Source: Nymphaea colorata (taxonomy: Eukaryota; Streptophyta; Magnoliopsida; Nymphaeales; Nymphaeaceae). From it: a stretch of 64,000 nt of DNA. Positions within the stretch are counted from its first letter, which is position 1. Every line of letters begins with the position of its first letter. Shown one piece after another: positions 33,061-45,200 of the stretch. The notes under the pieces are model-generated. The model had not been told where the DNA came from, ran no database searches, and saw only the letters and a program-made list of their open reading frames with translations. Both the position numbers and the translations under genes were made by a program. Location: positions 11,870,417-11,934,416 of the forward strand of contig NC_045149.1 in the NCBI RefSeq assembly GCF_008831285.2, in the 5' to 3' direction.

Positions 33061-33110
<50 letters not shown>

Positions 33111-36100
33111 AAGAAGTAATAATTAGAAAATATCTATCAAAATAAAGAATATATATCAACATAAAAAAAAAACAACATAGAAAATATATATCAACGACTC
33201 TTGCAGCAGTGTGTTTAAGAAACCTATGAAAAACTTTGAACATATGGACAACCGAGCAGCCCTTTAGACTGTCAAATATGAACATCAATCGAATCTTTCA
33301 CACCCAAAACACAGTTCAACATTATGGAACTAGAATCTAAATGCTAAATGCTAAACTGGAATGGCTCAGTTATAAAAAATGCAGGATTTAGGCACCAAAT
33401 ACAGAAATATTGAACGGCTCAGCATTGTGGAGCATAGTTGCATATAAATGTAAAAGAGAAAGGGCAGACAATATGATTTTCTAAGAGTAAAAAGATTAAA
33501 AATGACAAACCAGTAAAAGAAGAAAAACAAAAATACTACTAAGAACAACAATGAAAATAAAAATAGTTGATGCAGGAAGGTCGCCGGTGGTTGCCGGAAG
33601 TGTTGGATGTCGCAGGAGGTCGTTGGAGGTCATTCTTCTTCAACAAACAGCAGTGGAGAAAAGCAAAACAGAGCCAATTCTGTCGAGGCTCTGTGCTTTT
33701 GAAAGGCTTTTGAAAGGAAATAAGAAAACAAAAAAAAAATCTAACTTTTGGACAAAAATTAACTTGGTCAACATTGACCAAGTCTGTTTTTGGACAGATA
33801 TGGACCTGGGTACGTTGACTGTACCCGGTACCTGTTGACTCGTACCTGACCCGCACCCGACACTGTACCTGTGTCGCACCCGACTGGTACGGGTACTCCA
33901 CCAAAATTAAGGTACCCATGTTACATAGTATATAACTCAAAAACAGCATCTCACATGACAAATTAGTTGCACGATTGCTAGATTTAAAAGTTAAAATTCC
34001 TACAATCACAAACTACTATATAATTAACTAATTATATAAATAAGACATGGCTCAGACAACATAACTAATAAGTAGTAACTAATATATAACTAAGAACAGC
34101 ATTCCTCAACAGAAAAAACATGGCTCGGGCAGCATAACTCAACAAAAACAGCACGGCTCAAACAAAAATACTGAAATAGATTAACATTATAAGTTATAAC
34201 TACTGAACGAAGTAGTAAAGAAGCAAAAGAAGATAAAATATAACAAAATAAACAAGATACTAAGTATTGAACATTCATAAGCAACAAAAAAAAAAACACA
34301 AATAATTTGTAAAATCAGCGTCGCCGGTCGAAAATCATGGTCACTAGTCTCTGCTCACCGCGGGCATCGGTCGCTGATGTATTTCTTCTACCGTCGAAAG
34401 CTGACGTCGTAAGGCGATGAAGGAGGGAGAAGCACCAGAAAACTCAGATTTTCGCCGGAGAAATCATTAGAGTAAAGCTCGAAAGTCAGAGGGAGGTTGA
34501 AGGAGGTGGGCGGCACTTGAACTCTCACGCGTGAAAGGGTTAAACCCTCAATGTGTGAGGTTAACAATAAAGCTTAAATTTTAAATTAAAAAAAGACAAA
34601 ATTGTCCTTGGCACACGTTGACCACACCGACTCGGCATTGACTCGAGTGGGGTGCGTGTTGAAAACATACCATTTTTACACCCGTGTGGCTGACCATACT
34701 GGACTCACCTGGTGCTGCACCCAGGCTGGGTCCAAGGCGAATCCGCATCCGCACCTGCACCCATGTCGCATCGACGTGGGTGCGGGTGCCTAAATGGCGC
34801 ACACAGGTGACTTCGATTTGAATGAATATAAAAAGTTTTAAAATGACTTAGTACATGTAATAACTTAGAAGTAAGTCAAACTCACATCACGTAATAACTA
34901 CATTATTTTTACTCATTTGATAAACAAGATATTGGGTGATTAAGTTGTTGCTGCTACTCTATAGTTACATGCTTTAACAAAAACTGAGTAGCAAGAATCA
35001 ATATGTGAATAAAAAAACAAGTCAAGAAAAAAAGTCTTAAAATCAATACGTTTAACATTTACAACTATGCAATAGTGAACAAACTCCACATATACGTATA
35101 TATTATGTAAAAGTAAAAATTGACATAAATAGATAACCACACTTGAAGTTAAGCCTAATTATCATTAACTTTTCATTTGCAATATGAAAATTTAATAACT
35201 GAACAATAATTGTAAATTTTTATATTGCAACAATTTTAGAAGATTCATGTCATAAATTATTAGTTACAGCAATCACCTCATTGATTACAAAATACAAATT
35301 TTATCACCAGATTGCATCTAGTCAAATGAATTTCGGTAGAGTCAATCTAAGTTTCAAATCAAGTCAAACCCCGTTTTGTTTGAGTCAAGCCCAGTCATGG
35401 CCGAGGCAATCTTCATCATGGCCCAGTCATGTTAATTTTCAATAAAAAAAAAACTAATCCCCCTATTGGGTTGACTTGGTAGGGGCCGAGTCGAACCAAG
35501 AAAACCGAGTCAAGGAGAGGTTTAAAACACTGGTAAGAGCAGGCGTCTTGAAGTAAAAAATTTGTAAGAATGTATTAGTAGGATGTAATCATGATATTTC
35601 ACCCAATCATGTTTTTTTATGATTTTATAGATCAACTGAACTGGATCAAGGTTTTTCAGCTTAATGTCTAAATATATGTTATCAGAACAAGCATTTTGTC
35701 AATCTGTAATTCTGCAAGTTGAGAAACTGATGTGGTATTTAGTTTGCAGCTTGGCAAACAGGATCTTCAGGAGAGGCAGCAGTTATTGGCAAGCAGATAC
35801 AACTTCATATGTCAATGCCGCTGCTGCTCACAATTGAATTTCTCTGACCTGGTTTTGCATGCTTTTAGATGTGTGAGATCTGATTGTTTTGGGGCCGTGT
35901 TACACTGTTCTGTGGTCAAATATGAGAAGTTTTCAAACAGTTGTGCACAAAAGGTCATAATGATTTCACAGTCGAAACTTGGTTTGCCTGTAAGTTTGGC
36001 TAAGAGTACAGGCTTTCATAAGAACACTTTTAGTTGCTCTCAAAAATTTGATTATTGGCTGTATGTTTTGTAGGTCTGCAAGCAGAAGAGAGCTTCCATT

Positions 36101-39100
36101 AACAAGGTTGCAAGCCTGTTGTTCGACGAATCACAAAATGCATGTCAAATTGATCCAGGCTGTTGTCTAAATTGTGGGTCGTACAGGGACCTTGCTGTCC
36201 CAAGTATCTCAACCAATAAAATCAAAACAGATTTTGAAAGGTATATTTGTCCAATCTTTTATTTTATTGCTACTATGCCAAAAAAATTGGGTCTTGTGCT
36301 CTTCATAAGTCTTAGCATGTAGATGCAATGAGGATCTTAATTGTTAAAATCCTGACTAGTCCAAGTAGCCTGTTGCGTTGATTATTGACTAACCTATGTC
36401 TCAAAGCAGTTATCAGTTGGTCAGACTAGTTAATTAGTCAGCATTATCTTTGGTCAACTGACTAAATTGCTGACTTATAAATTTATATGCATTCTTTTAT
36501 TCATATATATGTTTCTATAATCATTTCCATATAAAATATTCGTATTTATTTACTTATGGTTAATGGACTTAGGCTGAGTTGGTCCATCTAGTCCCAGTTA
36601 GACTTTTTATGGTCTTAAATGACCTGTGTCTTGCTTCTGATTTTGACTACTTACAGTCTTACACATCTATTGTGAGAAGTCAACAAAATTTGTTTGCATC
36701 AAGAAGTTGGAGAAGGAAGAGAAAGAACACTGAAAACCACACATTCCAATATGAGAATTGGTGGCTGTTGTATGTAAAGGTGAATGCCCATTATATCAAT
36801 TCTTTTGACAGCATTACAAAAATGTTATTGGGGACACATAAAGTGTTCATATAACACAAGTCTCCATTTTTAAAACCTTTTCTATCAATTTCTCTGACAA
36901 ACAATCCTGCACCCAACATTTATTTGATGAGAATACAAACATTATAACCATTGTCCCTGATTTGATAAAATTAAAAAAGTTTGAAATTAAGTTGTGTATA
37001 TAGCTAACTTTTGGAATAAATAATTTTTTGATTTTTATTGAAATCACATTCGTAATTCTAATGCCTTTAACTTTCAAAGAGGTCCCATTGGCAGTATAGA
37101 CATTAGATGTTGTTTGAAGTATAGTCACAAATAACGTCTTGGAGTTTTAAACGCCATGGTTTTTCTCGGGTATAATATGGCGGGCTTGAAAAAAAGGGGA
37201 AAAATACGGTAAACTTTTAAAAATTTTAAAAAACTAAAAATGTGAAAAAAATGAAGTAAGTGAGAAACTAATAACACAAACATCACAAGATAAGTATATT
37301 TGCAACAAATAAAAAATAGAAAATGAAAAAAAACTGTTTTGGCATTAAAAAAACTGAAAAAAAATGAAAAAAGTGGAAAAAAGTGAAAAAGAGAAAAAAT
37401 GCGTTAAAAAATGCGTTTTTTTCGTTTTTAACTTTTTCCTCAAGAAAACACGTTTTTTTAAGTTTTAAACGGCCATTTAATTTATCGTGTTTTTTTCACA
37501 TTTTTTTCAAAAAAAACGTGTTTTCTGTTCATAGTTAGACAAAAGAGATATATTAGGTATCTTGAACTGAAAGATTGAAATCAAGAAGCCAAGAGCACTT
37601 ATCTTGAGAAGTGCCATTGGAAGCAGATGAGGCAAGAGCATGTGAAGAAGATTTCGTGAGAATTGGTTGTAGAGATTGTTGCAGCGGAGAAGAAGAGAGT
37701 GAGAGAGAGAAGCTGCCGTGAGATTGAACCTTGAGAACCTTTCCTTACGATAACCCTCATCTCTCTTATAAAAGAGATTAGGGTAAAAAGGGATTTACAA
37801 AATAACTCAATGGAAAATAAGAAAAATATTAAAGAGATCTTATAACTCTTTAATATTACAAAGAACCTCCTAAAACATAAAACTTTTCTTGTTTAACACT
37901 CCCCCTCAAGCTGGAGCATACATATTAAACATGCTCAGCTTGTCACAACATCTAGAGAAATCACCAATAGGAAGAGCTTTGGTGAAGATATCTGCAGCTT
38001 GATCTTCTGAAGGAACATGAGCAGTGGCAATGGTTCCTGCTTGAACGAGATCTCGAATGTAATGGCAATCCACCTCAATATGTTTAGTTCTTTCATGGAA
38101 AACTGGATTGTTTGCAATGTGTGTGGCTGCTTGATTGTCACAATACATCTTCATGGGAAGTGTGATTGACACACTTAAGCTGGATAGCATGGATCTAGCC
38201 CACGTCATTTCTGCTGCTGTTTGAGCCATAGCTCTGTATTCGGATTCTGCACTAGATCTTGACACCACACCTTGTTTTTTGCTTCTCCACGATATGAGGT
38301 TTCCTCCCACAAATACACAAAATCCTGTGGTAGATTTTCTGTCCTCTACTGAGCCAGCATAATCAGCATCACTATAGGCTTCCACTTCCAGAGTCTTGCC
38401 TTTTGTGAACAAAAGGCCTTTGCCAGGAGAAGATTTCAGATATTTAACCACCATCAAAGCAGCATCCCAATGAACTTTCCTTGGTTTTTTCCATAAATTG
38501 ACTTAGTTTTCCCACTGCAAAACTAATGTCTGGTCTTGTCACGGTAACATAGAGAAGTTTTCCAATAAGGGATCTGTAAGATCTAGAATCCACTAATTCT
38601 GTTTGGTCATCATGAAGATGTATACGTGGATTCATAGGTAAATTTGCCGGTTTAGCTCCTAGCATCCCTGTGTCCTGCAATAAATCAAGAACATATTTCC
38701 GTTGAGAGAGAACAACACCCTCACCATTGCGAGCAACTTCTATTCCCAAGAAGTATCGTAGAGGACCTAGATCTTTCGTCACAAAGTGTTTTTGAAGAAA
38801 CAACTTTGCATCAGAAATTTCTTGATCAGAATCACCTGTCAGGATAATATCATCAACATAAACCACGAGAATAGTTATACCTCGGGAAGCCTTCTTGATA
38901 AACAAGGAATGATCAAGAGGAGATCTCACAAAGCCACACTGTGAGACTACCTCGGAAAACTTGTGAAACCACGCACGAGGACTCTGTTTGAGTCCATAAA
39001 TAGCTTTCTTCAGCTTGCACACTTTTCCACACTCCCCCTGTCGTTCAAATCCCGGTGGTTGTTGCATATAGACAGTCTCATCAAGATCACCATACAAAAA

Positions 39101-42100
39101 GGCGTTTTTGACATCCAGTTGATACATGTGCCAGTCATGGTGGACTGCCACAGAAATAATAAGACGAATGGTTCCCAGCCGAGCAACTGGAGAGAAGGTC
39201 TCAAAGAAATCCACACCGTAGGTCTGCGTGTAGCCCTTAGCAACCAATCGAGCTTTGTATCGTTCCAAAGAACCATCAGAATTATACTTAACTGTGAATA
39301 CCCACTTTGAGCCAACAATATCACATCGAGGAGGAGGATCAACAAGTTCCCAAGTGCCCCTCTGCACTAAGGCATCCATCTCATCTTGCATAGCCCGTCG
39401 CCATTGGGTGTCTAATAAGGCCTGCTGGTGACACGTAGGAACTGTATGAGCAGCCAAAGCATGAATGAATTGTTGCATATTTTTACTAACCCCATCAGTA
39501 GACACAAAATGAGATATAGGATGTAAAGTACATTGTCGTCTGCCTTTGCGAAGAGCAATAGGTAAGTCTTGACAAGGATCAGAATGAGTAGGGCTATGCG
39601 CTTCAGATGTACTTACCTCCTGAGAAACGGTTGGCAAAAGATTATGAGAAGGGTCCTGTCGACGTGTGTAGACCAGCGGTGGATCACGAAACTTGGACAC
39701 AACAGACGAAGGAGATTCAACAGGGAACGACTCCAAAGGAATAGGAGGAATAGGCAGTGGGTCTGGAGACCGTAGCATCTCAGTAGACATAGGAGTGAGG
39801 CTATAATAAGGTTGAGACTCAAAGAAAGTGACATCCGCACTGATATACTCTTTTTGGGTCAAGGGATCAAAGCATTTGTAGCCTTTATGGTTTCTGGAGT
39901 AGCCAATGAAAATGCATTTAATGGCTTGGGCTCCCAATTTGTCACGTGTGGGTCCAAGAATGTGAACAAAGCATGTGCAACCAAATACTTTGGGAGCCAC
40001 TGGAAACAAAGATCTTTGTGGGTGCACAAGTTTAATGGGGATCTGGTTATCAATGGAGGATGATGGTAAACGATTGGTTAAGTAGCAAGCAGTAAGAATA
40101 GCATCTCCCCAAAAATATGCAGGGAGATTAGTATGAAGCATAAGGGAACGAGCCACATTTAAAAGTTGACGATGTTTTCGCTCAACTATTCCATTTTGCT
40201 GGGAAGTATGGGGACATGTAAACTGAGGAGAAATGCCATTATCTGAGTAAAACTTCATTAAGGTAGATGCCTTAAACTCAAGAGCATTATCAGTGCGAAT
40301 GTTTTTAACAAGAATACCAAATTGGGTCTTTATTTCAATAATAAGGTTTTTGAGAGTACATACGACTTCAGACCTTTCCTTCAAAAGGAAAACCCAGGTG
40401 ACTCGAGAATAATCATCTACGATGACAAGAAAATAACGAAATCTTGACCTACTAGCAACTCTGCTAGGACCCCACACATCAACATGAAGAAGATCAAATA
40501 GTCCACAACTGGACGTACTAAGACTCGATGAATAACTACTACGAGTGTGTTTGCCAAGTTGACAAGCTTCACACTGGAACGACTCTGGTAAGGAGAGATG
40601 TGGAAGGAGATGACGGAGCTTGGAGACAGATGGATGACCAAGTCTGAGATGCCACTGGAACGAGGAGGACAACGATGTGATCGATGATGCTGCAATACCC
40701 ACGGGATCCGACAGGAAGTAGATGCCCCCTTTCTCATAGCCTCCACCAATCGTCTTCCCAGTAGGCAAGTCCTGAAATGAACATAAACCAGAGTCAAACG
40801 TAACACGACAATGTAAATCATTAACCAATTGTCCGACAGATAACAAATTTGTGGGAAACTTAGGAGCATATAACACATTGGGAATAGTCATAGATTGAGA
40901 GATCTTGATATCTCCATATCCCATAATGGGTGACAATCTACCATCTGCAAGTCTCACATGACGTATCTGAGGTAGTGAGTGTAGCACAGTAAACATAGAA
41001 GGCGTACTACAAAAGTGCCTCGATGCCCCAGAATCAATAATCCAAGTAGTACCTGTATCATGTGAGATAGTGTCAACAGACATAGCGCTGTCAGTCATAA
41101 CTGTGGAGGCCGATGGCTGAGTAGATCTGTGTGCTAGAAAGTCCTCATACTCTGACTTATTGATACTCACAGTCATTGTCTCAGACTGAGAAGAAGATAA
41201 AGACTCATCTACTACTGATGACGCTGCTTGGGCCGCTCCAATAGAAGACTGTAAAGAGTTCTTCCCTAGCTTTGATGTAACATTTCTGCCTAAGGATGGC
41301 GCTGCAGTAGGACGACCATGTTTATCCCAACATCTGTCTTCCAAATGACCTATTTTCCCACAATAAGTGCACTGAAATCTCCCCCGACCTCCTCCTGACC
41401 CACGGCCCATGCCTCTTCCCCTGAATAAACCGCGTCCACGTCCTCCTGAAGCTGCTAAGGCAGAGGCATGGATATCACTGGCAGGTGAAGAGAGGGTCAC
41501 AGCAAGACGACTAAGCCTGTTGTAGGCTTCAGCTAGATCAGGGATTTCTGCTCCAGTCAGCATCTGAGCCTTTGCTACTGCATATTCAGAGGAGAGACCC
41601 TGTAGGAATTTCGCAACCATAGACTGTTCACCATGGGTCTTATAACATGTTGGACATGGAGGACGTAATGCTTTAAGTCGCTCAGAGATGGACTTAAGGG
41701 AAGCGAAGTACTGAGCAAGACTTTGGTCACCTTGTTGCAGATTAAGTAGTTCCTCCTCTACCTGCAATATTTTGCTAATATTCCTGTCATTCGAGTAAGT
41801 CTGTTTCAAGAAATCCCACATTTGCTTAGCCGAGGTGTAGTATGCAATAGTTGATGCAATTTGGGGTTGCACACTATTCATGATCCATGACATGACAATA
41901 TTATTATCTCCCTTCCATGAACTATATTTTCCACTCTTTTCAACAGGTTCGTTTTCTTCTATAACATGCTCCTTTTGATGTCCAATCACAGACATCATAA
42001 ACACACGAGACCAAATCTCATAGTTAGATCCATCTAACTTTACAGTAGAACCATACGAAAATGGATTTCCTCCACTTTTAACTTCATGAGAAAAATCAGA

Positions 42101-42158
42101 TTTATTACTTTCAGCCATCATAAATCTGTCCACAAGAGATCAACCACCAATAGCGAGA

Positions 42159-42204
<46 letters not shown>

Positions 42205-45200
42205 CTATTGAGAAAGAAACTGATCAACAAGAACCGACGTCCCACACGGCAACGTTAGATGCGCAGAAACAATCAACCTGCTGTCCAACTGTTGACAGCA
42301 ATACCACAACAAAGAAGACTGCAATCTGAAGACAGAAAAACGCTGCTACCAGCAAGCCCACAACTGAAAACGAATCCCCACTGTTTGTATTGTTTGCGCT
42401 GACCAACGACTTATCTATTTATGCATCTAACGCTGTTGTACCACAGTTTATCCTTCACAGATCATGAATAATGACAGCAAATAAAACAATCAACATAAAC
42501 TTGCCATAGACGTCATAGATAGCAGTCCTCCACTTGGCTGCGTTGATCATATAACATATCAAACCATAGGCGATTAATCAGCGCAGACTCCCACACAGCT
42601 GCAATACTATATATACTTCTGAAAAATCCACGGCTGGAGTCTATTCACGCATCTGTCCTAACGTGAATAGACTCCTCCACACTGTTCCGTTGCTGGAAAA
42701 CAGCAACTAGAACAGGCGAGAGATGAAGGAGAAAGAAGACGGAGGAAGTAGAAGAGATCAAGCCTGAAAGGAGACGGAGGATCGCCGATGGTGTGCGTCA
42801 CGTCCGCGCGCTGGCTGTGTGCTTCAAGTCTCCAGTCACGTCCGTAGCTCTGATACCATGTTGCAGCGGAGAAGAAGAGAGTGAGAGAGAGAAGCTGCCG
42901 TGAGATTGAACCTTGAGAACCTTTCCTTACGATAACCCTCATCTCTCTTATAAAAGAGATTAGGGTAAAAAGGGATTTACAAAATAACTCAATGGAAAAT
43001 AAGAAAAATATTAAAGAGATCTTATAACTCTTTAATATTACAAAGAACCTCCTAAAACATAAAACTTTTCTTGTTTAACAGAGATGATATTAATTGATTC
43101 AACGTAGAGGATATGGTTGCAAGATTTTTGAACTTCATCCTGCACATGAGCGACCTTCTTAGAAGTGCTTACATGCTCATATTGTACTCCACTCCGATAA
43201 GGAAATCATCCACTCTTGCAATCCTCCATTTTTGTTTTGTTTTCTTTTTTCTTCCTTTTTTTTTGAGTTTAGCACATTGAGGCGTTATATGCCCTTGGAA
43301 AAAACGTCAAATAACCTTACATTCTCCTTTGTTTTGATTTTAGTGTTGAACTGAGGAGTTTTGTAATGCTCGCTACGATTTGGGGGCCTAGAAGTTACAA
43401 GAATCTTCTCTTCTTGTTTTGCCAAGAGAACCCTATGTTCCTGTTTGCTTATGGCTTGCCCAACATTGTCTCCTCTCTTCTGCACTTAACTCCACAAGTA
43501 TTTCATGAATGGGCAGTAAAGAGGCAAGATAGTAAAGCATCATTAGTTTGCTCAAAATCGGGTCTTAGGCTTTACAAAAATTGCAAAAGATCTCAATTCT
43601 TCTATTTATTCCCTCTTAATCTCTTGACATTTCTAATTGATTAAGCTCATTCCAAACATTAGATATTTCAATCTATGTCACATGGGTGCAGGTGTGGGTG
43701 GGAGCATTTTGAAAAATGTGGCTGTGGGTGCGGCAAGAACATATATATAATATATAATATTATATATCTTATGCTTTTTTTTAAAAAAAATCAAATTTAT
43801 AGCAAGGTCATTTTAGTTCATTTTTATAACTTTATGTTGAATAAAGTAATTTTTTTTTCTTTTTTTCAAATATTGGTAGACCCTATCATCCTCAAAAGAA
43901 TGACAAGCTGGTCATCCTTTAAAAAGGACGACCAGGTGTAGTCCTTTTACAAGGACAGGAGACAGAGAAAGAGAGCGAGAGAGCACCAATGACTTAAAAC
44001 GTCTGAAAAAGGGAGAGAGAAATGAGGAAAAATGGGAAGGAAAGAAAGAGAGAGATAAAAAAGGTAATAGGAAAGAAAGAGAAAGAAGAAAAAAAGGGAA
44101 AAATTTGGAACAGAACAGGATGAGGATGCACCAAGCAGTTAGTTTACCCAAATCAGTCATTTCAAATTCATTCTTTAGAAAATCCTTTACCTGCATAATT
44201 CCATTGGCATCATCACCTGTAATAATCATATCATCTACATATAAAAGTAACACAATTATACCTATAGCAGTATTTTTAACAAACATAGCAGGGTCAGAAT
44301 AACATGATTTAAAACCTTGTTTAAACATAACATTGCTAAACATGTCGAACCAGCTTTTGGAGCTTGTTTCAAACCATATAGTGCCTTTCTAAGATAAAGA
44401 ACTTTTCCTTGAGGTAAATCAAGCCCAGGGGGTGAGTCCATGTATACCTCCTCAGTTAAGTAACCATTCAAAAAAGCATTTTTGACATCCAATTGATATA
44501 TGGACCATTGTTTAATTGAAACAACAACAATAAGAGTTCTAACAGGGCATATCCTTTGGCAACTAGTCTAGCTTTATACCTTTCAAGTGATCCGTCACTT
44601 CTAGTCTTGATTTTGTAAACCCACCTATATCCTATTGTCTTTTTCCCGATAGGAAGAGACACAATGCCCCAAGTTTTATTGTTTTCAAGGGCTTTAAGTT
44701 CATTGTTCATGGCTTCAATCCAATGTGGGTTAGCTTTAGCTTCAAGATAGGATGAAGGTTCATCAAGAGAGTGAATAGCTAATAAGCAAGCTCTATGTTT
44801 TGGGGAAAAGGACTCGTAGGAGACAAATTTTTGAGGTGGATGAATATCTCTTTGAGATCTCCTAAGAGTAGGTTGAGACTCTTGGATGTTTTGTTGAGAC
44901 CTTCTCTTATAAACTATAACTTCTCTTGGTGGTCTATTAAAAGAAGTGCTATCAACCTCATTTAGAGCATCATCATATGAAGAATGCAAAACATCATCTT
45001 CATAATCATCATCATCATTTATCAATAAAAAGGAATAGTCATCTTCATGCTTGGGTTTATTTTCATTAAAGCCATTTTCTTCTTCTAAAAATATCACATT
45101 TCTTGAAACATACACCTTATCTTTTTCAATATCATAGCATCTATATCCTTTTTGAGTTTCGGAATAGCCAATAAAGACACATTGAATAGCTCTAGATGAA

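Larger units (their letters stand above)
32918..34815. mobile_element. Non-autonomous hAT-type element with 8-bp duplication (outer)
   Basis: Starts CTAAGTAACCTG and ends CAGGTGACTTCG, inverted repeats matching at 10 of 12 positions. Both flanks are the perfect 8-mer ATTTGAAT (32910-32917 and 34816-34823). Just inside both ends lie GTGCGGGTGCGGGTG / CACCCGCACC-type words. No coding capacity is recognised. Excluding the element nested in it, it is about 0.96 kb. Confidence 0.82.
32793..35532. mobile_element. Candidate outer hAT-type element filling the intron (degenerate)
   Basis: The ends CAGTG (32793) and CACTG (ending 35532) are inverted, as in classical hAT elements. Both subterminal zones carry GACTCGG / CCGAGTC / GACTTGG-type words. 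The flanking 8 bp, GTTAAATC and GTAAGAGC, match at only 5 of 8 positions, so this boundary is tentative. It contains the two better-supported elements below. No transposase is seen. Without it the 3.0-kb intron would be about 250 bp. Confidence 0.4.
37677..43080 (-). mobile_element. Cop7: recent minus-strand copia in the 13.9-kb intron
   Basis: LTRs of 222 bp (37677-37898, 42859-43080) look identical by eye and begin TGTTGCAGCGG and end TTGTTTAACA. The perfect target duplication is GAGAT (37672-37676 / 43081-43085). The primer-site complement CTCTGATACCA ends at 42858, and the polypurine complement CTCCCCCTCAAG follows 37898. The gag-pol frame is complete apart from a single frameshift at the start of RNase H. 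A 40-bp AT microsatellite lies in the leader (about 42162-42201). Confidence 0.95.

Noticed and set aside
33061-33108. TA repeat as an origin or regulatory element
   Set aside because: It is a simple microsatellite inside a transposon; nothing further supports a function.
36579-36854. 91-codon frame as a host exon between exons d and e
   Set aside because: The split Arg codon at 36240 is completed exactly at 50124, leaving no need for it; its translation does not resemble the family.
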